Assembly (NCBI GenBank): GCA_023381695.1 | Contig: JAMCQP010000070.1 | Span: 1 to 33,723, forward strand | DNA from: Bacillota bacterium | Lineage (GTDB): Bacteria; Bacillota; UBA5301; JAMCQP01 | Direction of reading: 5' to 3' | Length of the DNA: 33,723 nucleotides | Part shown: in pieces, positions 7,530 through 17,774 of the stretch | How positions within the stretch are numbered: the stretch's first letter is position 1 | Layout: each line of letters opens with the position of its first letter | Notes under the pieces: model-generated | The model's database searches: none | The model's input: only the letters and a program-made list of their open reading frames with translations | What the model was told of the DNA's origin: nothing | Translations under genes and position numbers: made by a program

Positions 7530-8858
7530 ATGTTTGTGGATGAGGCGAAGATCCATGTTCAGGCCGGAGCAGGCGGCAACGGTTGCGTGGGGTTTCGCCG
7601 CGAGAAGTATGTGCCCGCCGGCGGCCCGGCCGGCGGCGACGGGGGCCGGGGCGGCAGCGTGATTGCTGAGGTGGATCCCGGGTTGAGCACGCTCCTTGAT
7701 TTTCGTTACCGCCAGCATTACAAGGCGGCTTCGGGCGAACACGGCATGGGGAGCGACATGCACGGCAAAAATGCCGGGGATCTGGTGATCAAGGTGCCGC
7801 CGGGGACCATCATCCGGAATGCGGAGACCGGCGAGGTGATCGCGGATCTGACCAGGCCCGGCCAGCGGGTGATAATCGCCAGGGGCGGGCGCGGCGGGCG
7901 CGGCAATGCCAGGTACGCCACTCCCACCAGGCAGGCGCCCAGATTCGCCGAGATGGGTGAGCCCGGCGAAGGTCTGTGGTGCGAACTGGAACTCAAGCTC
8001 CTGGCGGATGTGGGGCTGGCGGGCTACCCCAATGTGGGCAAGTCGTCCCTCATTGCCAGGATTTCGGCGGCAAAACCCAAGATCTCCGACTACCCGTTCA
8101 CTACGCTCGTTCCCAACCTGGGGGTTGTGGATCTGGGGGATGGCAAAAGCTGCGTGATGGCCGACATCCCGGGACTGATTGAAGGCGCCCACAGCGGCGT
8201 GGGGCTGGGGCACGAATTCTTGAAGCATATCGAGCGCACGCTCCTTATTGTCCATATTCTGGACACCAGCGGCCTGGAGGGGCGCGATCCCCTGGAGGAC
8301 TTCGACAAGATCAACGAGGAACTGAGGCTGTTCAGCGCGGATCTGGCCACCCGCCCGCAACTGGTGGCTGCCAATAAGCTGGACCTGGCCGAGGCCCGGG
8401 AGAGGTTTCCTCGTGTCAAGGAGGCGCTGAACGCCAGGGGGTGCGAGGTCTTCCCGATCTCGGCGGCCACCGGGCATGGGCTAAAGGAGCTGCTCGGGAG
8501 GATTGCCAGCGAACTGGACCGGCTCCGGGCCGTCAGAGCCCAGGCCGAAGCAGATACGGAAGCCAGTCAGGCCGCCCAGGCCCGGGAAGAGTTGGAGCAG
8601 CCGGAACGGTGGCGGAAGCCGCGCCGGGCTTCCATGGCGGAGGAGATCACGGTACGGCGGGAGGATGGCTGTTTCGTGGTGGAAGGGAAGGCCCTGGAGA
8701 AGCTGGTGGCGATGACCAACCTGGATAACGAGGACGCGGTCCGGTTTTTCCAGCGGACGCTGGTTCGCCGGGGTGTGATGGACGCCCTGCGCAACGCCGG
8801 GGTAAAACCGGGCGACACCGTGCGCATCAAAGACGCGGAGTTCGATTTTGTGGAGTGA
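7530..8858 (+). CDS. obg: GTPase Obg/CgtA
   Basis: A 442-residue ribosome-associated GTPase acting in late 50S assembly and growth or stress control. The glycine-rich Obg fold occupies residues 1 to about 158 (GPAGGDGGRGG and GGRGGRGNARYAT are typical). The G domain follows with G1 GYPNVGKSS at 165-173, then TTLVPNLG, the G3 region DIPGLIEGAHSGVGLGHEFL, G4 NKLD and G5 SAA. The C-terminal OCT domain (about 365-442) contains ITVRREDGCFVVEG and ends in EFDFVE. ATG 7530 has TGGAGGAG 8 bases upstream. In many Bacillota rplU and rpmA precede obg; here the sugar cluster does, so obg begins its own transcription unit from the consensus promoter. Confidence 0.97.
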   Translation: MFVDEAKIHVQAGAGGNGCVGFRREKYVPAGGPAGGDGGRGGSVIAEVDPGLSTLLDFRYRQHYKAASGEHGMGSDMHGKNAGDLVIKVPPGTIIRNAETGEVIADLTRPGQRVIIARGGRGGRGNARYATPTRQAPRFAEMGEPGEGLWCELELKLLADVGLAGYPNVGKSSLIARISAAKPKISDYPFTTLVPNLGVVDLGDGKSCVMADIPGLIEGAHSGVGLGHEFLKHIERTLLIVHILDTSGLEGRDPLEDFDKINEELRLFSADLATRPQLVAANKLDLAEARERFPRVKEALNARGCEVFPISAATGHGLKELLGRIASELDRLRAVRAQAEADTEASQAAQAREELEQPERWRKPRRASMAEEITVRREDGCFVVEGKALEKLVAMTNLDNEDAVRFFQRTLVRRGVMDALRNAGVKPGDTVRIKDAEFDFVE

Positions 8859-8919
8859 GTGGAGTGATGGAGGTCGCCGGGCCAAGGAGCCAAAACTTGA
8901 GCTGCCATGAAAATATTTG

Positions 8920-10068
8920 ATGAAGGGCTGGGAATTGCTGTGCGCCAGAGCGACTGTCTTCCAAAGAGCAAATAGGATCATCGTCAAAGTAGGGACCAGT
9001 AGCCTTACCTATCCGACCGGCGAGCTCAATCTGGGGCAGATTGAGCGCCTTGTCCGGGAGATGGTGGATCTCGCAAACCAGGGAAAGCAACTGGTTCTGG
9101 TCTCCTCCGGCGCTATCGGCGTGGGCATGGGCCGGCTGGGCCTGAGGAGGCGCCCGCAAACCATTCCGGAGAAGCAGGCGGTGGCGGCCGTGGGCCAGGG
9201 CTTGCTCATGCAGATCTACGAGAAGTTCTTCGCCGAATACGGCCGGGTGGCGGCCCAGGTGCTCCTCACGCGGGGGGATGTGGCCGACCGGCGCCGCTAT
9301 CTCAACGCCCGAAACGCCTTCCTGAGCCTTCTAGACTACCGCGTGATTCCCATTGTCAACGAAAACGACACCGTGGCGGTGGAGGAGATCAAGTTCGGCG
9401 ACAACGACAACCTTTCCGCCCTGGTGGCCAGTCTCTTAAACGCCGATCTCCTGGTGATCCTGACCGATATCGACGGCCTGTTTGATTCGGATCCACGTCT
9501 CAACCCTCTGGCGCGGCTGGTTACCCGGGTGGAGGAGATCACGCCCGGGGTGGAGTCGTTGGCCGGCGGAGCGGGCTCGGAGCGGGGCACCGGCGGGATG
9601 TTCACCAAGATCCAGGCGGCCAAGATTGCGGTTTCATCCGGGGTGGGGATGGTGATCGCCAACAACCGCGAGCGGGATGTGCTCCGGCGGGTTTGCCAGG
9701 GAGAGGAGCTTGGGACCTTTTTTGTACCCCGTTCCGACCGGCTTGGCAGCCGTAAACGGTGGATCGCCTTCAACATGACGCCTGCCGGGAGTATCGTCGT
9801 GGATCAGGGGGCCCGGAGGGCCATCGTGAATGAGGGAAGGAGCCTCTTACCCACCGGGGTGATGGGGGTGAAGGGCGATTTCGAGATCGGGGACGCGGTT
9901 TGCCTGGAGGGGCCGGATCACCATGAATTTGGGCGGGGGCTCGCCAACTTCTCGGCCCGAGAAGTTGAAAAGATCATGGGACGGAAGACCCGGGAGATCG
10001 AGAAGATCCTCGGGCACTGCGATTATGACGAGGTGGTCCACCGGGACAACCTGGTCTGCCTTGGGTGA
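8920..10068 (+). CDS. proB: Glutamate 5-kinase
   Basis: Catalyses the ATP-dependent first step of proline synthesis, phosphorylating glutamate to gamma-glutamyl phosphate. The 382 residues hold an amino-acid-kinase domain (RIIVKVGTSSLTYPTGELN near the start, LVSSGAIGVGMGRL, NENDTVAVEEIKFGDND, VILTDIDGLFDSDPR, GTGGMFTKIQAAKIA) followed by a C-terminal PUA domain from about residue 280. The start is uncertain. ATG 8920 has no clear ribosome site and places about 16 residues before the conserved IVKVG strand; TTG 8935 would shorten it. The gap to obg is about 60 bases and no promoter is evident, so transcription from the obg promoter is likely. proA follows at once, as in most proline operons. 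Confidence 0.95.
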   Translation: MKGWELLCARATVFQRANRIIVKVGTSSLTYPTGELNLGQIERLVREMVDLANQGKQLVLVSSGAIGVGMGRLGLRRRPQTIPEKQAVAAVGQGLLMQIYEKFFAEYGRVAAQVLLTRGDVADRRRYLNARNAFLSLLDYRVIPIVNENDTVAVEEIKFGDNDNLSALVASLLNADLLVILTDIDGLFDSDPRLNPLARLVTRVEEITPGVESLAGGAGSERGTGGMFTKIQAAKIAVSSGVGMVIANNRERDVLRRVCQGEELGTFFVPRSDRLGSRKRWIAFNMTPAGSIVVDQGARRAIVNEGRSLLPTGVMGVKGDFEIGDAVCLEGPDHHEFGRGLANFSAREVEKIMGRKTREIEKILGHCDYDEVVHRDNLVCLG

Positions 10069-10108
10069 AGATGCGCGGAGAGAGAACATGGCCGCGGGAG
10101 GAGAGAGT

Positions 10109-11404
10109 ATGGCGAAAAGTAGTGTACGGGAAGAACAGCCGGCCGGAGAAGATTTACGGCAGGAGATCGAGAAGATCGCCATGGCCGCCAGGGAGGCCAG
10201 CCACCGCCTGGCGGGGCTTGATTCTGAGACCAAGAATGCCCTGCTCGAGGAGATGGCCAAAGGACTTGAGGAAGGCCGGGAGGAGGTCCTCGCCGCCAAC
10301 CGGGCCGATGTGGAAGAGGCGAAAAGATCGGGAATCGGCGGGGCTTTGCTGGATCGCCTGACCCTCAACGAGAGCCGGGTCAGGGACATGGTGAGTGGCT
10401 TGCGGGAGGTCAAGGCATTACCAGATCCCGTCGGAGAGATCGAAGGGATGCAGCGGAGGCCGAACGGCCTCATGGTGGGGCGGATGCGCGTCCCCCTGGG
10501 GGTGATCGGGATGGTCTTTGAGGCCCGTCCCAACGTCACGGTGGATGCCGCCGCCCTGTGCCTGAAATCCGGCAATGCGGTGATTCTGCGCGGCGGTTCG
10601 GAGGCGCGCCGCTCCAATGCCATTCTGGCCACGATTCTACAGCGCGCTTTGCGGAAATTCGACCTGCCCGGGGCGGCCGTCACGTTGATCCCCACCACGG
10701 ATCGGGCGGCGGTGACCCTCCTGGCCAGGCAGGACAAGTATGTGGACGTGCTCATCGCCCGCGGCGGGGAAGGACTCATCCACACCCTGGAACAGGAGGC
10801 CACGGTGCCGCTCTTCAAGCACGGCAAGGGTGTTTGTCATACTTTTGTGGACGCTCGGGCGGATCTGGGGAAGGCCGGGGAGATCGTCTTCAATGCCAAG
10901 GTGCACCGGCCGGGGGTCTGTAACGCCATGGAAACCCTGCTGGTGCATGAGCAGATCGCCGGCGTTTTCTTGCCGGGGATCTCCGCCAGGCTTCAGAAGG
11001 CCGGGGTTGAGCTGCGGGGATGCGAAAAGGCTCGGGCCATTGTTCCCGGGATGTTGCCGGCCACGGAAGAGGATTGGGCGGCCGAATACCTGTCCCTGAT
11101 CCTGGCGGTCCGGGTGGTGCCGGATCTGAACGCCGCCATCGCCCACATCAGGCGGTATGGCAGCCTCCATACGGAGGCCATCGTCACGGAGGACTACTCG
11201 ATCGCCATGCGTTTTTTGCGGGAGGTGGATGCCTCCGCCGTCCTGGTCAACGCCTCCACCCGGTTTAACGACGGGGGGCAGCTCGGGCTGGGAGCGGAGA
11301 TCGGCATCAGCACCCAGAAGCTCCACGCCCGGGGGCCGCTGGGATTGCGCGAACTGACCAGCACCAAGTTTGTGGGGCTGGGCAATGGGCAAATCCGGAG
11401 CTGA
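10109..11404 (+). CDS. proA: Gamma-glutamyl phosphate reductase
   Basis: Second proline-synthesis enzyme: NADPH-dependent reduction of gamma-glutamyl phosphate to glutamate 5-semialdehyde. The 431 residues have the aldehyde-dehydrogenase-like fold, with PLGVIGMVFEARPNVTVDAA, the glycine-rich LKSGNAVILRGGSEA, and the catalytic Cys271 in VHRPGVCNAMET; near the end is ASTRFNDGGQLGLGAEIGIST. The length is normal (about 415-430). Two in-frame ATGs compete: 10109 has GGGAGGAG 5 bases before it and is preferred; 10088 has GCGGAGAG and would add 7 residues. The gene begins about 40 bases after proB and the two form one operon. Confidence 0.96.
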   Translation: MAKSSVREEQPAGEDLRQEIEKIAMAAREASHRLAGLDSETKNALLEEMAKGLEEGREEVLAANRADVEEAKRSGIGGALLDRLTLNESRVRDMVSGLREVKALPDPVGEIEGMQRRPNGLMVGRMRVPLGVIGMVFEARPNVTVDAAALCLKSGNAVILRGGSEARRSNAILATILQRALRKFDLPGAAVTLIPTTDRAAVTLLARQDKYVDVLIARGGEGLIHTLEQEATVPLFKHGKGVCHTFVDARADLGKAGEIVFNAKVHRPGVCNAMETLLVHEQIAGVFLPGISARLQKAGVELRGCEKARAIVPGMLPATEEDWAAEYLSLILAVRVVPDLNAAIAHIRRYGSLHTEAIVTEDYSIAMRFLREVDASAVLVNASTRFNDGGQLGLGAEIGISTQKLHARGPLGLRELTSTKFVGLGNGQIRS

Positions 11405-11455
11405 TGCCTTGAAAAAGAAGGATTTTGCAATTCAATGCTGAAAATATAACTTGTT

Positions 11456-12091
11456 ATGGAGAAGACGCCAAAAGGTTTCAAAGTAGGGATCATGGGGGGA
11501 ACCTTTGATCCGGTTCATTACGGGCACCTGGTGACGGCCGAAGCCGCCCGGGCGGAATACAACTTGCAGCAGGTAATCTTCGTACCCACCGGCCGGCCGC
11601 CCCATAAAGAGAAGATCGAGATCTCCAACGCGGAAGATCGGCTCCTGATGACGACATTGGCGACGCTCACCAATCCTTATTTTGACGTCTCAAGGGCGGA
11701 TATCGACCGGCCGGGCCTGACCTACACCATCGACACCATCGAGGATCTCCGGCGGGTTTACGGGCCGGATGCTACATTGTACTTTATCACCGGCGCGGAT
11801 GCGCTTCTGGAGATTCTTACCTGGAAGGACGCGGCCAGGCTGGTGGATATGTGCCAGTTTATCGCGGCGTCACGGCCGGGCTACTCGCTGAGCCTTTTGG
11901 AGAAGGCGCTGGGCAGATTTTTCACCGAGAAGAGGCAGGCCTTTCACCTGCTGGAGGTGCCGGCCCTGGCGATCTCCTCCACGGATATCCGGGAGAGAGT
12001 GCGTTCGGGGAGGCCCATTCAGTACCTGTTGCCGGAGACGGTGGCTTACTACATAATCAAGAACCGCCTTTATACCCGGAGATCCGCGTAG
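11456..12091 (+). CDS. nadD: Nicotinate-nucleotide adenylyltransferase
   Basis: Adenylates nicotinate mononucleotide to deamido-NAD in NAD synthesis. The 211 residues carry the nucleotidyltransferase signature GGTFDPVHYGHL (the H-x-G-H motif) near the start, VPTGRPPHKEK, FITGADALLEILTWKD, and the C-terminal ISSTDIRERVRSGRPIQYLLP typical of NadD. ATG 11456 lacks any ribosome-binding sequence. A TATAAC box at 11445-11450 ends 5 bases before the ATG, so a leaderless transcript is possible next to read-through from proA. In many Bacillota nadD is followed directly by yqeK; here an RNA-binding-protein gene lies between them. Confidence 0.95.
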   Translation: MEKTPKGFKVGIMGGTFDPVHYGHLVTAEAARAEYNLQQVIFVPTGRPPHKEKIEISNAEDRLLMTTLATLTNPYFDVSRADIDRPGLTYTIDTIEDLRRVYGPDATLYFITGADALLEILTWKDAARLVDMCQFIAASRPGYSLSLLEKALGRFFTEKRQAFHLLEVPALAISSTDIRERVRSGRPIQYLLPETVAYYIIKNRLYTRRSA

Positions 12092-12204
12092 ATGCAGATG
12101 CGCATAAAAGAGGAAGTGGTTGCATAGTATAGTAGAGTAAGCCAAACGGTTTCATAGGTTCTTGAACGGTTTGCTTTCCGTGGTTTTCCAGCTGGTTTTC
12201 GAGG

Positions 12205-12234
12205 TTGCGCAAAAGAGTTCTGCCTTCTTATGAA
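12205..12234 (+). promoter_or_regulatory. Weak candidate promoter of the RRM gene
   Basis: TTGCGC (12205-12210) and TATGAA (12229-12234) are 18 bases apart. If used, transcription would start near 12241, and the leader would then contain the terminator hairpin at 12252-12283. Match quality is only moderate. The 231-base gap after nadD (12092-12323) otherwise holds no gene. Confidence 0.3.
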
Positions 12235-12251
12235 AACTTGGGCCGCAGGTG

Positions 12252-12283
12252 AAACCAAGGTGTGAAAGAACCTTGGTTTTTTT
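12252..12283 (+). terminator. Rho-independent terminator or attenuator between nadD and the RRM gene
   Basis: A 9-bp stem, AAACCAAGG (12252-12260) with CCTTGGTTT (12271-12279), has a 10-base loop and continues into a T tract through 12283. It lies 160 bases after the nadD stop but only 40 bases before the RRM start, so it may act on the RRM leader as well as end the nadD transcript. Confidence 0.85.
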
Positions 12284-12323
12284 GATTTAGAAGCGACAAC
12301 CGGATGGAAAGTGAGGTGTAAAG

Positions 12324-12581
12324 ATGTCCAAGACGCTTTATGTGGGAAACCTGCCGTGGTCGATCTCCGAGGAAGAGCTTTCGGCGGCTTTTGCGGCGCA
12401 TGTTAACGTAAAGAGCAGCCGGATTATCACCGATCGCGAGACAGGACGTTCCAGGGGCTTCGGTTTTGTGGAAGTCGAAGACGAAGACGTGGAACGAGTG
12501 GTGGAAGCGATGAACGGCGCCGAAATCGGCGGGCGGGAGATCGTGGTCAATGAAGCCAGGCCAAGGCAGCCGCGGCTCTAA
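12324..12581 (+). CDS. Small RRM-type RNA-binding protein
   Basis: A single RNA-recognition-motif protein of 85 residues with almost no flanking sequence. RNP2 is LYVGNLPW (from residue 5) and RNP1 is RGFGFVEV (residues 44-51), with the aromatic residues needed for stacking RNA bases in place. A short basic tail, EARPRQPRL, follows the domain. The ribosome site GTGAGGTG lies 5 bases before the ATG. Related single-RRM proteins in cyanobacteria are linked to cold response and RNA localisation; the role here is unknown. It has a terminator on each side and so forms a monocistronic unit between nadD and yqeK. Confidence 0.92.
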   Translation: MSKTLYVGNLPWSISEEELSAAFAAHVNVKSSRIITDRETGRSRGFGFVEVEDEDVERVVEAMNGAEIGGREIVVNEARPRQPRL

Positions 12582-12610
12582 GCCAGGCAATTCAGGCGGC
12601 CATGGTCGAC

Positions 12611-12638
12611 AGCAGGGAACTTCCCTGCTTCCTTTTTT
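12611..12638 (+). terminator. Rho-independent terminator after the RRM gene
   Basis: The stem AGCAGGG (12611-12617) with CCCTGCT (12623-12629) is followed by a T-rich tract ending in six T (12633-12638). It lies 30 bases after the RRM stop and directly before the yqeK start region. Confidence 0.88.
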
Positions 12639-12653
12639 GCGGGGGTGTGCGGG

Positions 12654-13229
12654 TTGGGAGAAGACGAACTGATTGAAAAAGTGAAAGGGGTCCTCTCGCC
12701 GGAACGTCTGGCGCACACCCTGGGGGTGGTCCAGACGGCGAGGAAACTTTCGGCCAGATACGGATCCGACCCGGAAAAAGCCGTGACCGCCGCTCTATTA
12801 CATGATATCGCCCGGGAGCATGACCGGAATACCCTCTTGCAAATGGTGAGAAATTTTGGTATAATAATTGATGAAGTTTCGGCGGCACAGACGGAACTTC
12901 TTCACCAGTTGGTGGGTGCTGAGCTGGCCGGGCGCGACTTTGGCATTACGGATCCCGCGATCTTAAACGCAATTCGCGTCCACACCACGGGTTCGGTTCA
13001 GATGTCATTGTTGGACAAGATCATCTACCTGGCGGATTTTATTGAGCCCGGCCGGGATTTTCCCGGAGTGGAATCGATCCGGCAAAAAGCCTGGGAAAAT
13101 CTTGATGAAGGGTTATTCGCCGCCACCGTGAATACATTGAAGCATCTCCTGGAGAAAGGAAGGCTCATCCACGCCTCGACCGTAGCCCTGTACAACGAAC
13201 TTCAACTCAGCAAATCGTGCCAGGAATGA
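12654..13229 (+). CDS. yqeK: YqeK-type HD-domain diadenosine tetraphosphatase
   Basis: A 191-residue HD-domain phosphohydrolase. YqeK proteins hydrolyse Ap4A symmetrically to two ADP and so clear an alarmone-like nucleotide. Metal ligands are visible as His21 in RLAHTLGV and the His50-Asp51 pair in ALLHDIAR; IRVHTTG and LLDKIIYLADFIEPGR supply the remaining conserved positions. TTG 12654 is favoured because GGGGGTG lies 6 bases before it and it places the first helix as in relatives; GTG 12645 would add three residues but follows the upstream T tract almost directly. Neighbouring nadD, the LCP gene and rsfS form the usual Bacillota grouping. Confidence 0.93.
   Translation: MGEDELIEKVKGVLSPERLAHTLGVVQTARKLSARYGSDPEKAVTAALLHDIAREHDRNTLLQMVRNFGIIIDEVSAAQTELLHQLVGAELAGRDFGITDPAILNAIRVHTTGSVQMSLLDKIIYLADFIEPGRDFPGVESIRQKAWENLDEGLFAATVNTLKHLLEKGRLIHASTVALYNELQLSKSCQE
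12837..12865 (+). promoter_or_regulatory. Candidate sigma-A promoter inside yqeK
   Basis: TTGCAA (12837-12842) and TATAAT (12860-12865) are 17 bases apart, with an extended -10 TGG just before TATAAT. It lies within yqeK, about 390 bases before the LCP gene, and could drive the LCP gene and rsfS separately. The sequence match is strong, but the coding context leaves chance possible. Confidence 0.45.
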
Positions 13230-13257
13230 TAACTACGCAACCCAGTGAGGTGATACC

Positions 13258-14358
13258 GTGGGCAAGCATGTGAAACGGAGAAATGACGAGTTGCCCCGGA
13301 AAGACGGTGGATCTATCCAAAAAGATGCGGTCGGAGTAGCAGGGGATGGCGATCCGGCCAACCTGTTTCCCGTGGAAAAGGCGTTACGCGCGCCGATCTC
13401 ACCGCGTGGCAGCTTCGGGCGGGTCTTTTTCTATCTGGGGATCGTCCTGCTTTTGGCGGCGGTGGCTCTCCTGGTGGCGGTCTACACCTTTTTTGCGGGG
13501 TCAACGGATCCCTTTTCCCAAACAGGGTTGGGGAACCTGGACCGGCCGGTCAATATCCTGGTGATGGGCGCCGATTCCAGGATGGGAGGCTCCTCCCGGT
13601 CCGACACCATGATCCTGGTCAGCCTGAATCCCAACCAGAGGGCGATCAACGTCCTGTCGATTCCCCGCGATACCCGGGTGCAAATCCCCGGCTTTAAGGG
13701 CTGGTACAAGATCAATTCGGCCTTTGCATACGGGGGGCCGAAGCTGGCGGCAAGAACGGTCGGGGATCTTATGGGGCTGCGGGTGAACCATTATGTGCTC
13801 ATAGATTTTGATGGGTTTGCCAGGATGATCGATACCCTGGGCGGGGTGACGATCACGGTGGATAAACCGATGCACTATGATGATCAGGCTCAGGATCTGC
13901 ACATTCACCTCCAAGAAGGCAAGCACCTCCTCAACGGCAAGGAGGCTCTCGGTTATGTGCGGTTCAGAGGAGACGGGTTGGGCGACATCTCGCTGGTGGA
14001 TCCTGCCCGCCAGGTCTTTGACGGCAGGGTGGAACGACAACAGCGGTTTATCCAGGCGGTAAGCCGCCAGGTTATGCAGCCGGGCACCATTGTGAAGATG
14101 CCGGCCCTTTTGCTGCAACTGGATCAGGCGGTAAAGTCGGACATGTCCAGGAGGAAGATGCTGCAGTATGGGCTGTTTGCCAGGAGGATGGGGCCGGCGG
14201 GGATTCAGTCCGCGGTGATTCCCGGGGTCGGCGAGGAGATCGGCGGGGTTAGCTACTGGGTGCCGGATCTTGAAGCGGTTCATCGCATTTCGGTTGAACT
14301 GCGTTCGAAGACGGGTGACAGGTTGAGGGCCGTGCCATATAGCCGTTCCGGCGTTTGA
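13258..14358 (+). CDS. LytR-CpsA-Psr (LCP) family cell-wall glycopolymer ligase
   Basis: A 366-residue membrane-anchored enzyme of the family that transfers teichoic-acid-like or other glycopolymers from a lipid carrier to peptidoglycan. A cytoplasmic N-terminus of about 55 residues precedes one membrane helix (FFYLGIVLLLAAVALLVAVY). The extracellular LCP domain contains NILVMGADSR, SDTMILVSLNP, SIPRDTRVQIPGF, INSAFAYGGP, YVLIDFDGF, LGGVTITVDKPM, GKEALGYVRFRGD and RVERQQRFIQAV. Arg and Asp residues that bind the pyrophosphate head group are present. About 11 extra residues (245-255) separate LGDI from GRVERQQ, which are usually adjacent. GTG 13258 is preceded by AGTGAGGTGA. Confidence 0.92.
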   Translation: MGKHVKRRNDELPRKDGGSIQKDAVGVAGDGDPANLFPVEKALRAPISPRGSFGRVFFYLGIVLLLAAVALLVAVYTFFAGSTDPFSQTGLGNLDRPVNILVMGADSRMGGSSRSDTMILVSLNPNQRAINVLSIPRDTRVQIPGFKGWYKINSAFAYGGPKLAARTVGDLMGLRVNHYVLIDFDGFARMIDTLGGVTITVDKPMHYDDQAQDLHIHLQEGKHLLNGKEALGYVRFRGDGLGDISLVDPARQVFDGRVERQQRFIQAVSRQVMQPGTIVKMPALLLQLDQAVKSDMSRRKMLQYGLFARRMGPAGIQSAVIPGVGEEIGGVSYWVPDLEAVHRISVELRSKTGDRLRAVPYSRSGV

Positions 14359-14379
14359 GACAAGGGGGCGAGACTGGGG

Positions 14380-14754
14380 TTGCCGAATGTGCAAGGGGAG
14401 CAGGCCGCCTGGATGGCGGTGGAGGCTGCGGAATCAAAGAAGGCCTTGGATGTGGTTACTCTGGACATGCACCAGATCACGTTGTTCACGGATTACTTTG
14501 TGATCGGGAGCGGGACGTCCACGGTCCACGTCAAGGCGATTGCCGAGGCCGTGGAGGAGAAGTTGTCCGGGGCCGGCGTCCGGCTTTTGCACCGGGAAGG
14601 TGTCAACGGCGGCCGGTGGGTGCTGCTGGATTACGGGGATGTGGTGGTGCACATTTTTCACCAGGACGAGCGGGAGTATTACGACCTGGAACGATTCTGG
14701 CGCGGGGCGCCCCGGGTGAATTTTGATCGCCTCAGGGAAAGAAGTGGTACTTGA
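14380..14754 (+). CDS. rsfS: Ribosomal silencing factor RsfS
   Basis: A 124-residue protein of the Iojap/RsfS family, which binds ribosomal protein L14 and blocks joining of the subunits when nutrients are short. It matches DYFVIGSGTSTVHVKAIAE, REGVNGGRWVLLDYGDVVVH and IFHQDEREYYDLERFW over almost its whole length. The start is TTG 14380, with AAGGGGGCG about 10 bases upstream and the family homology beginning near residue 10. The stop codon lies inside the -35 box of the next promoter, so the leucine T-box unit begins exactly where this operon ends. Confidence 0.95.
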   Translation: MPNVQGEQAAWMAVEAAESKKALDVVTLDMHQITLFTDYFVIGSGTSTVHVKAIAEAVEEKLSGAGVRLLHREGVNGGRWVLLDYGDVVVHIFHQDEREYYDLERFWRGAPRVNFDRLRERSGT

Positions 14755-14779
14755 CATCCCGGCGATCTTCCTTTATAAT
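14751..14779 (+). promoter_or_regulatory. Consensus sigma-A promoter of the leuS leader
   Basis: Perfect -35 TTGACA (14751-14756) and perfect -10 TATAAT (14774-14779) are separated by exactly 17 bases. The -35 overlaps the rsfS stop codon. The transcript should begin near 14786, a few bases before T-box Stem I. Confidence 0.93.
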
Positions 14780-14977
14780 TTACACCGTAGCCTTGATAGA
14801 GATTCGATGACGAGGAGCAGTAGGGACCGGGCGGCCAAGAGAACCGGCGGTTGGTGCGAGCCGGTGCCGGTAAGGAACCGAAACTCACCTCCGAGAACCG
14901 CGGGTGAACCTCTGGATGTGGAGAAAGGCGGTGCCAAGAAACGAGGGATGCGAGGCCGCAGGGAGCGAGGCGACGGA

Positions 14978-14996
14978 GGCGTACTGGTGGTACGCC
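14978..14996 (+). other. Perfect hairpin in the T-box central region
   Basis: GGCGTAC (14978-14984) pairs with GTACGCC (14990-14996) around the loop TGGTG. No T tract follows, so it is not a terminator. It may replace the canonical Stem II elements of this leader. Confidence 0.6.
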
Positions 14997-15098
14997 GAGG
15001 AGCCGAGACGACCGAGCACGACGCAGGCCGACGTTTATTGGCGACGCGACTTAGCTCGCGGCGGTGGCGACCGTTATAGCTTAATAAGTGGGTAACGT

Positions 15099-15174
<76 letters not shown>

Positions 15175-15210
15175 TCTTTACCAAATCTGGGTGGTACCAC
15201 GGGAGCTTGG

Positions 15211-15241
15211 CCTCTCGTCCCTTGCGGACGAGGGGTTTTTT
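15211..15241 (+). terminator. T-box leader terminator
   Basis: CCTCTCGTCC (15211-15220) pairs with GGACGAGGGG (15226-15235), 10 bp with one wobble, and six T follow (15236-15241). Its 5' arm is the 3' half of the alternative antiterminator, which is the T-box switch. Confidence 0.93.
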
Positions 15242-15266
15242 GATCATGGCGAAAGGGGTAGTGCCG

Positions 15267-17763
<2,497 letters not shown>

Positions 17764-17774
<11 letters not shown>

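Noticed and set aside
8906-8974. Small 22-codon frame before proB, considered as a frameshifted proB start
   Set aside because: Its sequence does not resemble the ProB N-terminus and it has no ribosome site at the right distance; proB is complete in its own frame.
14723-15079. Open frames of 60-118 codons through the T-box leader
   Set aside because: They run through Stem I and the RNA core, are Arg-rich without homology, and are explained by the structured RNA.
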